Source: Candidatus Aminicenantota bacterium
GTDB lineage: Bacteria > Acidobacteriota > Aminicenantia > Aminicenantales > Aminicenantaceae
Direction of reading: 5' to 3'
Assembly (NCBI GenBank): GCA_023135995.1
Contig: JAGLRY010000173.1
Span: 1-13,607 of the forward strand
Length of the DNA stretch: 13,607 bases
Each line of letters starts with the position of its first letter. The stretch's first letter is position 1. This document shows positions 7,361-13,607 of the stretch, in pieces. The notes under the pieces are model-generated. The model was not told where the DNA came from and made no database searches. It worked only from the letters and a program-made list of their open reading frames with translations. A program made the translations under genes and the position numbers.

Positions 7361-8347
7361 ATGAACGACCGTCATATGAGAGATAAATTATCCGGATACA
7401 TTGATGGGATGCTGAGTCAAGAGGAGACGTCTGCGATTAAAGAGCATCTGGAGAGCTGCCCGGCTTGTATGGAAGAATACGAAGAAATGGTTAAAATCAT
7501 CGGGCACATGAATCAGATGGAAAGTCTGGAAACTCCCGAATTCTTTGTGGAAAAAGTTCACGAACGACTCGAAAAGCAATTTTTACTCCAAAGAATCATC
7601 AAAAGGATTTTTTTCCCCATAAAGATTAAGCTCCCTCTCGAGCTTGCGGGTGTGGCTGCAGCGGCCCTTCTGGTAATTTATATCGTAGGGATACGCGAAA
7701 AACAACACGTCTATGAGCTGGCATATGCTCAGAGATCTCAACTACCAACTGTGCTTCAGGAGCAGAAAATGGAAAGAGGAGCCGTGCTCGAAGAAGCAAT
7801 CACTGTTAGCAAAAAAGCTCAACCTGCCCCAGAGCTGCAAGACGAGAAGATGGAGAAGAGAGATAAAAGAGCAGAGGCTGAGGAAGCTATCTCTCCTAGT
7901 AAAAAAGAACTGCCTGCTTCAGCGCCTCAAGAAAAAAGGATGGAAAGGCAAGAGCCCGATCTGGCACACCAGAAAGAGAAGATCGATAGAAAAACCCAGA
8001 TTGAAGCAGAAGCACTAAGTATCACAAATGCACAGAGAAGTGAAGACCGGAGTCTAGAAATCGCAGATAAAGAAAAAGGAGAGGCCGAAAAAGACGCTCC
8101 AAGGATGGCGACACCCAGAGAGGAGAATCTGCAGGACATCATCATTGCGCTGGGCGGCAAAATCATAGAATCAGAATATAATAAGGATACTCAAGTTTTA
8201 GAGAGCCTAATTATAGAGATCCCTGTAGATAATTATCCTAAGCTTATTAAGACATTAGAAGAGCGGGGCGAGATTCAAAAACCTTATCCTGCCATCAAAG
8301 AACAAGACCAGGAGATTATCCAGATCCGGATAAGACTGCAACAATAA
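7361..8347 (+). CDS. Zinc-finger membrane anti-sigma factor with a repeat-rich extracytoplasmic region
   Basis: The 328-residue protein opens with a cytoplasmic zinc-binding anti-sigma (ZAS) domain, His29-x3-Cys33-x2-Cys36 in HLESCPAC, which would hold the sigma factor encoded just upstream. One transmembrane helix lies at about 91-111 (LPLELAGVAAAALLVIYIVG). The outer part, about 115-250, is highly charged. It contains an imperfect repeat: EEAITVSKK...QDEKMEKR and EEAISPSKK...QEKRMERQ, with a partial copy before them (LQEQKMERG). It is probably extended or coiled and may be where the signal is sensed or cut. The last 75 residues form a compact-looking domain (ALGGKIIESEY...IEIPVDNYPKLIKTLEERG) that vaguely recalls the C-terminal domains of DUF4349-like proteins; I do not identify it with confidence. 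A strong purine-rich ribosome site lies at the end of the sigma gene. Confidence 0.85.
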   Translation: MNDRHMRDKLSGYIDGMLSQEETSAIKEHLESCPACMEEYEEMVKIIGHMNQMESLETPEFFVEKVHERLEKQFLLQRIIKRIFFPIKIKLPLELAGVAAAALLVIYIVGIREKQHVYELAYAQRSQLPTVLQEQKMERGAVLEEAITVSKKAQPAPELQDEKMEKRDKRAEAEEAISPSKKELPASAPQEKRMERQEPDLAHQKEKIDRKTQIEAEALSITNAQRSEDRSLEIADKEKGEAEKDAPRMATPREENLQDIIIALGGKIIESEYNKDTQVLESLIIEIPVDNYPKLIKTLEERGEIQKPYPAIKEQDQEIIQIRIRLQQ

Positions 8348-8365
8348 AATTCAAGTTTCCAATAC

Positions 8366-8379
8366 TGCACTAAAGTGCA
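8366..8379 (+). terminator. Weak hairpin downstream of the anti-sigma gene
   Basis: TGCAC-TAAA-GTGCA forms a 5-bp stem 19 bases after the anti-sigma stop. The nearest T-run (8391-8395) is 11 bases away, too far for a good intrinsic terminator, so the call is weak. Confidence 0.2.
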
Positions 8380-8473
8380 ATTGACGTCCCTTTTTCCTAT
8401 AGTTACATCTTTCTCACTCTTAGTTAAGCCCGATTTATGTATAGTTTACTGTTTGAATTGATTCAAGCGGGGG

Positions 8474-8493
8474 TTGTCATAGATGGATGACAA
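8474..8493. repeat. Perfect 7-bp inverted repeat, TTGTCAT-N6-ATGACAA
   Basis: TTGTCAT (8474-8480) and ATGACAA (8487-8493) flank AGATGG. No T-run follows, so an operator-type dyad is more likely than a terminator. The binding protein is unknown. Confidence 0.4.
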
Positions 8494-8620
8494 ATAAGCG
8501 GATACTGGAGACACTTGTATTGACTTTTGAGCTGAGATAATAAGTTGATTTCAAGCGTCACATTGATGAGGCCATAAATGAGTCTAAATCGTAAAAATCG
8601 AATAAATAGAAACATATATT

Positions 8621-8639
8621 GCAACTAATAATCAGTTGC
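8621..8639. promoter_or_regulatory. Candidate HicB operator palindrome
   Basis: GCAACT (8621-8626) and AGTTGC (8634-8639) form a perfect 6-bp dyad with a 7-base centre. Its right arm overlaps the -35 box of the hicAB promoter. HicB antitoxins commonly autorepress, so bound protein here would block polymerase. This is inferred from position. Confidence 0.5.
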
Positions 8640-8664
8640 TTTTATCACTCAAAAATAGTATATT
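8636..8664 (+). promoter_or_regulatory. hicAB promoter, probably giving a leaderless transcript
   Basis: TTGCTT (8636-8641) and TATATT (8659-8664) have the ideal 17-base spacing. The -10 box ends only four bases before the hicA ATG at 8669, so transcription should begin at or next to the start codon. Confidence 0.6.
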
Positions 8665-8668
8665 AATA

Positions 8669-8929
8669 ATGACCCAGCAAGAAAAACTGTTAAAAAGATT
8701 CTTATCTAAACCTCGCAATTTCACTTTTGATGAGATGAGAAAATTATTGAGAGGATATGACTATAGGGAGATCAGATCCGGAAAGACCTCAGGATCGAGA
8801 GTTGCTTTTTTCCACGAAGATACGCACCATATTATTCGATTACATAAACCTCATCCAAAAAACATCCTTAAAAGATATCAACTTGATTTTATTGAAAATG
8901 AGTTGCGAAAAAAGGAGTTTCTGAAATGA
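8669..8929 (+). CDS. hicA: HicA-family toxin (mRNA interferase)
   Basis: The 86-residue protein resembles short HicA toxins with a double-stranded-RNA-binding-like fold, which degrade mRNA and stop growth. Recognisable blocks are RNFTFDEMRKLL, a glycine-rich GKTSGSRVAF segment, and HHIIRLHKPHPKNILKRYQ. In many HicA proteins the catalytic His sits in a GSH motif. Here that triplet is GSR, with several His residues just after it, as seen in a longer-loop HicA subgroup, so activity is likely but not certain. The ATG at 8669 fits the family's N-terminus; an upstream in-frame start at 8636 would place codons inside the promoter. The stop overlaps the hicB start as ATGA, the usual toxin-first HicAB layout. 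Confidence 0.85.
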   Translation: MTQQEKLLKRFLSKPRNFTFDEMRKLLRGYDYREIRSGKTSGSRVAFFHEDTHHIIRLHKPHPKNILKRYQLDFIENELRKKEFLK

Positions 8930-9267
8930 AAAATTTTATTCAATACAATGGATTTATCGGATCCGTTCATTTTAGTGCGGAGGATGAATGTTTTTTTGGA
9001 AAAATCGAAGGCATTGATGATTTGGTGACATTTGAGGGTAGTGAAGTTAGTGAGCTCAAGAATGCGTTCCGAGAGGCAGTGGAAGATTATCTAAATCTTT
9101 GTCAAACGACAGGGAAACCTGTCCATAAATCCTATAAGGGAAGTTTTAATGTGAGAATTACGCCTGAATTGCACAAAAGGGCCGTCCAAAAATCATTGAT
9201 ACTTGGAACGTCATTAAATAATCTTGTTCAAAAAGCCATTGAAAAAGAAGTTGAGGATATCACATAG
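8926..9267 (+). CDS. hicB: HicB-family antitoxin
   Basis: The 113-residue protein has the two parts expected of HicB. The N-terminal partial RNase-H-like domain (GFIGSVHFSAEDECFFGKI, then FREAVEDYL) would bind and mask HicA. The C-terminal DNA-binding tail (FNVRITPELHKRAVQKS, then TSLNNLVQKAIEKE) looks like a ribbon-helix-helix motif. It starts inside the hicA stop codon and would be made by coupled translation. Binding of its C-terminal part to the palindrome upstream of hicA would give autorepression. The pair is AT-rich compared with the neighbouring pta-ackA genes, consistent with the mobility of such modules. Confidence 0.9.
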   Translation: MKNFIQYNGFIGSVHFSAEDECFFGKIEGIDDLVTFEGSEVSELKNAFREAVEDYLNLCQTTGKPVHKSYKGSFNVRITPELHKRAVQKSLILGTSLNNLVQKAIEKEVEDIT

Positions 9268-9342
9268 CGCACTGTTTCATCTGATTTTGAAAGATTCTGC
9301 ATCTTAGCCTTGATTATTCCCGAGTTGAGGTCAATCCACCCC

Positions 9343-9358
9343 ACCCTAACAATAGGGT
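9343..9358. repeat. Small hairpin ACCCTA-ACAA-TAGGGT after hicB
   Basis: This is a perfect 6-bp stem with a 4-base loop. The + strand continues with an A-run rather than T, so it is not a normal intrinsic terminator. Its last base touches the larger inverted repeat that begins at 9358. Confidence 0.45.
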
Positions 9359-9477
9359 AAAAAATGTCGATTATAAATGAAAATCACATAGGAAATGCAC
9401 TGCCCAAATGAGTATTCCGAAAAAACAATGTAACATTATTATATTGCGTCTGTTATGATAAGTATCGACATTTTTTA
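9358..9477. mobile_element. MITE-like element: 14-bp terminal inverted repeats with TA ends
   Basis: TAAAAAATGTCGAT (9358-9371) and its exact reverse complement ATCGACATTTTTTA (9464-9477) bound 120 bp with no gene inside. Read as an insertion, the element would have 12-bp ends (AAAAATGTCGAT) flanked by a TA duplication, as left by IS630/Tc1-type transposases. The right end lies within the presumed pta promoter and leader, so it could instead be a regulatory fold. No second copy is visible in this window. Confidence 0.4.
9451..9459 (+). promoter_or_regulatory. Candidate extended -10 element of the pta-ackA operon
   Basis: TGT-TATGAT is an extended -10 element (TGn plus 5 of 6), with a poor -35 (GTAACA, 9430-9435) 18 bases upstream. 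It would start transcripts near 9466, with AAGGAGA as the ribosome site just before the pta ATG. Confidence 0.35.
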
Positions 9478-9510
9478 TGAATAATTCAGGTTAGATAAGG
9501 AGAGACTTAG

Positions 9511-11610
9511 ATGGGAAAAAACTTATATATAGCCACAATGGAGCCGCAGAGCGGAAAATCTGTGGTGCTGCTCGGACTCATGGAGATGCTCTCCCGCCGG
9601 ATCCAGAACATCGGCATTTTCCGGCCGATCGTCCGGGCGGGAGAGAAACACGATGACTACATCGATCTTGTTCGGAAGAGATACAAACTGAAGTTTGATT
9701 ATGAAGACCTCTATGCGTGTACGCATCAGGAAGCCCGTGATCTGATCGGCAGCGGACAGTATAACACTCTGGTCAAACGGATGGTGGACAAGTACAAAAA
9801 GCTGGAAAAACGGTGTGACTTCGTGGTCTGTGTAGGAACGGATTTTACAGGGGTTGCTACTGCCTTCGAGTTCGATTTTAACGCGGATATCGCCAATCAG
9901 CTTGGTTGTCCCATTTTACTCGTCGTCAACGGCCATAAAAAGTCACCAGAGGATCTGGTGGCAGCGGTGAAGATGTCCCGTGAGGCCTTTCAAGAGCAGG
10001 GGTGTACAGTGATCGCCACAGTGGCCAATCGCATAGAGGAGTCTTACTTAGAAGCCATGGCCGAACAGTTCAGCGGAAAGTCGGCCGATCTAGGACCAGT
10101 GTACACGTTGAAAGAGGACCCTGCTCTAGCTTTTCCATCGGTGCGCGCTATTGCCCGGGCTTTGGATGCGCGTTTCATCATCGGCAAGGGGCGGACACTC
10201 AACAGAGAGGTGCGGTTGTACAAGGTGGCGGCCATGCAGTTGCGTCATGTGCTGGCGCACATGCAGGACGGGGTTCTGATCATCACTCCAGGAGATAGAG
10301 CTGATGTGATTCTGGGTTGCATGATGACCTTGTTTTCGGATAATGCACCTAACATAGCTGGTATCATTTTAACAGGAGGTTTGGAGCTGGATCCCCATGT
10401 TCAAAAACTGATAGAAGGCCTGAAGACACCGTGTTTTCCCATTATGACCGTCGAGACAGACACTTTCACCACAGCCATGAATGTGAGCGCTGTGCATCCC
10501 ACGATCTCTGCGGAAAACGAACGCAAGATCGCCCTGACATTAGGACTTTTCGAGTCTCGCGTTAATCTGGCCGAACTGGAAAATCGGATCGAAGTGGTCC
10601 GATCAACCCGGGTGTCACCCATCATGTTTGAGTACGAGTTGATCGAACGCGCAAAATCCGACCGCAGACATATCGTGTTGCCCGAAGGGATTGAAGAACG
10701 CATTCTGCGTGCTGCTGAAATACTGCAGAGGCGAGATGCCGTGGAAATAACGCTTTTGGGTGATGAAAACGAGATTCAACAGAAGATCGCTACGTTAGGT
10801 TTGGACCTAAAAAATGTCCATATTGCAAATCCATTGAGTTCAAAGAGGCTTGATGAATTTGCAGAGACGTACTTCCAGTTGCGTCAGCATAAAGGGATTT
10901 CAAGAGAAATCGCTCATGACATGATGACCGATGTCAACTACTTTGGCAGCATGATGGTCCACAAAGGATTGGCTGATGGGATGGTCTCTGGTGCTGTTCA
11001 CACCACTCAGCACACCGTCCGGCCAGCTTTTGAGTTTATTCGAACACAAGAAGGCTACTCGATCGTCTCCAGTGTGTTCCTCATGTGTCTGGCGGATCGT
11101 GTGTTGGTTTATGGGGATTGTGCGGTCAATCCCAATCCTGACCCTGCACAGCTCGCAGACATTGCTATTGCTTCTGCAGAAACCGCGTCTTTGTTCGGAA
11201 TCGAACCCCGCATCGCTATGTTGTCCTATTCGACCGGAGAATCAGGCGAAGGCGAAGACGTTGAGAAAGTAAGGGAGGCCACACACCTTGCTAAGGAACG
11301 AAGACCAGATCTAAAGATCGAGGGGCCTCTGCAGTATGATGCTGCTATCGATTCCAGTGTTGCAGCCACCAAAATGCCCGATAGTGAGGTGGCTGGCCAT
11401 GCAACAGTTTTTATCTTCCCAGATTTGAATACGGGGAATAACACCTATAAGGCAGTGCAGCGTTCCGCCAATGCTGTGGCCATCGGCCCAGTGCTCCAGG
11501 GACTCAACAAGCCCGTTAACGACCTCAGCCGAGGATGTACCGTCACAGATATCGTCAACACCGTGGCCATTACGGCCATACAGGCTCAAGCCAGGAAGAA
11601 AGAGTCATGA
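9511..11610 (+). CDS. pta: Phosphate acetyltransferase, long (DRTGG-domain) type
   Basis: Pta converts acetyl-CoA plus phosphate to acetyl phosphate and CoA in the cytoplasm. At 699 residues this is the long enterobacterial-type form. Residues 1-210 are a P-loop dethiobiotin-synthetase-like domain (MEPQSGKSVVLLGL). About 215-330 are the DRTGG regulatory domain (GVLIITPGDRADVILGCMM). About 370-695 are the catalytic PTA domain, with IVLPEGIEERILRAAE, GLADGMVSGAVHTT, LSYSTGESGEGEDVEKVREA, KIEGPLQYDAAID and ATVFIFPDLNTGN. Near the end, KPVNDLSRG holds Ser673-Arg674, matching the Ser-Arg pair that acts in catalysis in the Methanosarcina enzyme. AAGGAGA lies ahead of the ATG. The stop overlaps the ackA start as ATGA. 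With AckA it would make ATP and acetate from acetyl-CoA, a main energy step in fermenting anaerobes. Confidence 0.97.
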   Translation: MGKNLYIATMEPQSGKSVVLLGLMEMLSRRIQNIGIFRPIVRAGEKHDDYIDLVRKRYKLKFDYEDLYACTHQEARDLIGSGQYNTLVKRMVDKYKKLEKRCDFVVCVGTDFTGVATAFEFDFNADIANQLGCPILLVVNGHKKSPEDLVAAVKMSREAFQEQGCTVIATVANRIEESYLEAMAEQFSGKSADLGPVYTLKEDPALAFPSVRAIARALDARFIIGKGRTLNREVRLYKVAAMQLRHVLAHMQDGVLIITPGDRADVILGCMMTLFSDNAPNIAGIILTGGLELDPHVQKLIEGLKTPCFPIMTVETDTFTTAMNVSAVHPTISAENERKIALTLGLFESRVNLAELENRIEVVRSTRVSPIMFEYELIERAKSDRRHIVLPEGIEERILRAAEILQRRDAVEITLLGDENEIQQKIATLGLDLKNVHIANPLSSKRLDEFAETYFQLRQHKGISREIAHDMMTDVNYFGSMMVHKGLADGMVSGAVHTTQHTVRPAFEFIRTQEGYSIVSSVFLMCLADRVLVYGDCAVNPNPDPAQLADIAIASAETASLFGIEPRIAMLSYSTGESGEGEDVEKVREATHLAKERRPDLKIEGPLQYDAAIDSSVAATKMPDSEVAGHATVFIFPDLNTGNNTYKAVQRSANAVAIGPVLQGLNKPVNDLSRGCTVTDIVNTVAITAIQAQARKKES

Positions 11611-12821
11611 TGGTCCTCGTTATAAATTCAGGGAGTTCCTCCATAAAGTACCAGCTGTTTAACATGAAGGATAGGACAGTGCTGGCCTCAGGATTACTGG
11701 AGCAAATTGGCGAGAAGGCCAGTCGGCTGAAACACAGGACGCGCCAGGAAAACGGTGAGATGGAGGCTTTGGTTCAGACAGATCCTGTCACCGATCATAT
11801 CAAAGGATTCGACAAGATTTTGGGAGTCTTTGCCTCGACAGGCGCTTTGAAGGATTCCGATGAGCTCTTTGGCATCGGCCATCGTGTGGTTCATGGGGGA
11901 GAGACCTTTCACAAGCCCACATTGATCACATCTGCAGTGATCGAGACCATCAGAGAGCAAATTCCTCTTGCTCCCCTCCACAATCCCCCCAATCTCTTGG
12001 GGATCGAGGTGACCTTTGCGCGACGCCCAGATATACCTCAGGTTGCAGTGTTCGATACAGCCTTCCATCAGACGATCCCACCCCAGGCTTATTGGTATGC
12101 TTTACCTTATGAGCTGGCGGACTCTCTCCATATCCGCCGGTATGGATTTCATGGGACCTCTCATCAGTATGTCACAAAGGCCGCTGCGCAGTATCTTCAA
12201 CGGCCGCTGGAGGAATTGAACCTGATCTCTTGCCATCTGGGCAATGGAGCCAGTGTCTGTGCTGTCCGGGATGGTAAAAGTGTTGACACATCCATGGGAA
12301 TGACCCCTCTTGAAGGACTTATCATGGGGACCCGTTCGGGTGATATCGACCCGGCAGTGATCTTTTACTTAAGCCGTAAGACAGGAAAATCTCTGGACGA
12401 ATTGGATGCGCTCCTCAACAAGGAAAGTGGAATGAAGGGCATCTGTGGTGTTAACGACATGAGGGAGATCGAGGATTTGGCCGCAGCTGGAAATGAACGG
12501 GCTCGTTTAGCTCTGGATATGTACTGTTATCGCCTTAAAAAGTATATCGGTATGTATGCCGCAGCCTTGGGACGAGTAGATGCCGTCATTTTCACAGCGG
12601 GTGTTGGGGAAAACTCTGATCTAGTGCGTGCCCGTGCATGTGCCGATTTGTCTTTGCTGAGCATCATCCTCGATGAGCAGAAGAACAAAGAACATGCTTC
12701 TGGCCTCTCTGAAATCCAGGCAAAGGACAGCCCAACAAAAGTCCTGGTCATTCCCACCAATGAAGAGCTTGAGATCGCAGAACAGACGGTTTTATGTATT
12801 CAAGGGAGCGAGAATAATTAA
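11607..12821 (+). CDS. ackA: Acetate kinase
   Basis: AckA transfers the phosphate of acetyl phosphate to ADP, giving acetate and ATP. The 404-residue length is normal for the ASKHA-fold family. Visible active-site motifs are VINSGSSSIKYQLF (Asn7), HRVVHGG (Arg93), FDTAFH (Asp150), GFHGTSH (His182), GTRSGDIDP (Arg243) and TNEELEIA (Glu386). After a two-residue offset these fall on the catalytic residues of the Methanosarcina thermophila enzyme (Arg91, Asp148, His180, Arg241, Glu384; numbers from memory). Of the two adjacent ATGs, 11607 is preferred because it puts Asn at position 7 and overlaps the pta stop by four bases, implying translational coupling. A longer in-frame start at 11535 would add 24 unconserved residues and is rejected. 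No clear terminator follows. Confidence 0.97.
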   Translation: MMVLVINSGSSSIKYQLFNMKDRTVLASGLLEQIGEKASRLKHRTRQENGEMEALVQTDPVTDHIKGFDKILGVFASTGALKDSDELFGIGHRVVHGGETFHKPTLITSAVIETIREQIPLAPLHNPPNLLGIEVTFARRPDIPQVAVFDTAFHQTIPPQAYWYALPYELADSLHIRRYGFHGTSHQYVTKAAAQYLQRPLEELNLISCHLGNGASVCAVRDGKSVDTSMGMTPLEGLIMGTRSGDIDPAVIFYLSRKTGKSLDELDALLNKESGMKGICGVNDMREIEDLAAAGNERARLALDMYCYRLKKYIGMYAAALGRVDAVIFTAGVGENSDLVRARACADLSLLSIILDEQKNKEHASGLSEIQAKDSPTKVLVIPTNEELEIAEQTVLCIQGSENN

Positions 12822-12880
12822 TGGAAGAGAACCATATTAGTTATTTTAAAACTGTGGTCCAAAAATAAAAGCCTAATTTA

Positions 12881-12889
12881 TGCTATAAT
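12881..12889 (+). promoter_or_regulatory. Extended -10 promoter of the glutamate-cysteine ligase-like gene
   Basis: TGC-TATAAT is a consensus extended -10 element. No good -35 is present, as is common for this type. Transcripts would start near 12896 and carry about 88 bases of leader that include the tandem repeat. Confidence 0.5.
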
Positions 12890-12914
12890 ATTTCAGAGAA
12901 GGTTTGCAAAACTT

Positions 12915-12966
12915 TTTAAAGAAGTCTTTAATTCCCACCCTTTAAAGAAGTTTTTAATTTCCACCT
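12915..12966. repeat. Two 26-bp tandem repeats, each with a TTAAAGA/TCTTTAA-type dyad
   Basis: Copies at 12915-12940 and 12941-12966 match at 23 of 26 positions. The first contains the perfect dyad TTAAAGA-AG-TCTTTAA (12916-12931); the second has the same dyad with one mismatch. They lie between the extended -10 element and the start codon of the last gene. This arrangement suggests paired operators or a repeated RNA motif, although simple tandem duplication is also possible. Confidence 0.6.
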
Positions 12967-12983
12967 TTTGTTTATAAATACCT

Positions 12984-13607
12984 ATGAAGAGCAAGACAAT
13001 CATTCGATCAAAATCTGATATTTTAAAATTCTTCCATGATGCAGCTGTACCCAAAAAGGAACTATTGATAGGATTAGAAGTAGAACGGAGCGGCGTTTTT
13101 GATGAAGATTTGACTCCTGTGGAATATTCAGGGTCATGTGGGTATTTAGCGATTTTAAAAAAATTGGTAAATGAAGTTGGATGGAAGATAATTGATCAAG
13201 ACGAAGACGGAAATATCTTAGCTCTTCGAAGAGGTGAAAGTGAAATACACATAGAAGATGACGGACGCCTTGAACTTGTAGGTAAACCCCGAAAAGGACT
13301 CTTTAGCCTGTGTCGTGAGTATCAAATGCACGCTCGTGAAATTGATGAAATATCAAAAGAATTTGGGGTTCGCTGGCTTTCTATGGGGTGGCAACCATTT
13401 GCGAAAAGTGAAGAAATTACTTATGCTTTTCCACACAAAAATGAAATACATCATAATCATTTTCAAAAATATTTTCCAGATTTTCAAAAAAATTTCTATG
13501 AAATATGGGAAAAGAAAAATAATGGTATTCATGTAAGCTTTGGATACACTTCAGAAAAAGATGCCATAGACAAATTTCAAACTCTTTTAAAAATTTCTCC
13601 CATTTTA
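12984..13607 (+). CDS. GCS2-type glutamate-cysteine ligase-like protein, 3' end outside the window
   Basis: The open frame runs 208 codons to the window edge. It starts at the first ATG after an in-frame stop (12975-12977), with no clear ribosome site. The order of motifs follows the plant/proteobacterial GshA and EgtA family of carboxylate-amine ligases: IGLEVERSGV (29-38), PVEYSGSCGYLAILKKL, GNILALRRGESEIHIE, DGRLELVGKP, a REYQMHAREIDEIS helix, VRWLSMGWQPF, then GIHVSFGYTSEKDAIDKFQ. Known members join glutamate and cysteine with ATP to give gamma-glutamylcysteine, the first step to glutathione and related thiols. This copy is divergent: the usual MPKGRY and GLDMM segments are replaced by AFPHKNE and NFYEIW, so the substrate could differ. 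The gene is AT-rich with long A-runs, unlike ackA, which hints at separate ancestry. A chaperone or tailoring ligase of the same fold cannot be excluded. Confidence 0.75.
   Translation, partial: MKSKTIIRSKSDILKFFHDAAVPKKELLIGLEVERSGVFDEDLTPVEYSGSCGYLAILKKLVNEVGWKIIDQDEDGNILALRRGESEIHIEDDGRLELVGKPRKGLFSLCREYQMHAREIDEISKEFGVRWLSMGWQPFAKSEEITYAFPHKNEIHHNHFQKYFPDFQKNFYEIWEKKNNGIHVSFGYTSEKDAIDKFQTLLKISPIL

Larger units (their letters stand above)
8348..8668. other. Non-coding, AT-rich gap between the anti-sigma gene and hicA
   Basis: No convincing gene lies here. The stretch holds a small hairpin at 8366-8379, a near-direct repeat (TTGATTCAAGCG at 8458-8469 and TTGATTTCAAGCG at 8545-8557), a 7-bp inverted repeat at 8474-8493, and the hicAB operator-promoter at its right end. 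Confidence 0.6.

Noticed and set aside
7713..8018. 101-codon plus-strand frame inside the anti-sigma gene
   Set aside because: Its Lys/Arg/Leu-rich translation is the shifted shadow of the charged repeat region.
9343..9365. Rho-independent terminator for hicAB
   Set aside because: The ACCCTA/TAGGGT hairpin is followed by A residues on the + strand, not the T-run needed for termination in that direction.
11535..11606. N-terminal extension of acetate kinase
   Set aside because: The extra 24 residues lie within the pta coding sequence and are not kinase-like; conserved Asn7 spacing supports the start at 11607.
13315..13536. 73-codon frame within the ligase-like gene
   Set aside because: It is out of frame with the conserved motifs and runs through A-rich codons; treated as a shadow.

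Overview
The window looks like a stretch of chromosome from an anaerobic bacterium. The pointers are a metallopterin-dependent sulfur-inserting enzyme of a kind reported only from anaerobes, a Pta-AckA acetate/ATP module, and a sigma-E-type stress promoter. The source lineage cannot be named from the sequence. Similarity of the main enzyme to the Caldithrix abyssi one suggests a deep-branching anaerobe, but this is inference. Nearly all the sequence is coding. No rRNA, tRNA, CRISPR or transposase gene was seen.

Layout. (1) Positions 1-1859, minus strand: a PA-M28 peptidase-fold exported protein whose metal site looks degraded, followed by the start of a mannosyl-3-phosphoglycerate phosphatase-like HAD gene that overlaps its 3' end and may use an ATT start. 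(2) Positions 1974-6454, plus strand: the highlight, a two-gene ergothioneine module. The first gene encodes an 1134-residue fusion of a molybdenum/tungsten-bis-pterin oxidoreductase-type enzyme with a complete group I cysteine desulfurase. The second encodes EgtD, the histidine trimethyltransferase. Together they would turn histidine into trimethylhistidine (hercynine) and then insert cysteine-derived sulfur into the imidazole ring without oxygen. This matches the metallopterin-dependent ergothioneine synthase described for C. abyssi (Beliaeva and Seebeck, recalled from memory). (3) Positions 6622-8347: an ECF sigma factor and its zinc-type membrane anti-sigma factor, one base apart, behind a near-perfect ECF promoter that suggests autoregulation. 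(4) Positions 8621-9267: a HicA-HicB toxin-antitoxin pair with a palindrome overlapping its promoter and an apparently leaderless start. (5) Positions 9343-9477: a hairpin and a 14-bp inverted repeat bounding about 120 bp, resembling a small MITE. (6) Positions 9511-12821: pta and ackA, overlapping by four bases. (7) Positions 12884-13607: an extended -10 promoter, a leader with two 26-bp tandem repeats, and the first 208 codons of a GCS2-type glutamate-cysteine ligase-like gene that runs off the window.

The fusion enzyme with EgtD, the ligase-like gene and the ECF sigma system suggest an interest in low-molecular-weight thiols and stress, but the sequence shows no direct regulatory link between them. 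The hicAB and final genes look more AT-rich than the rest and may be more recent arrivals.
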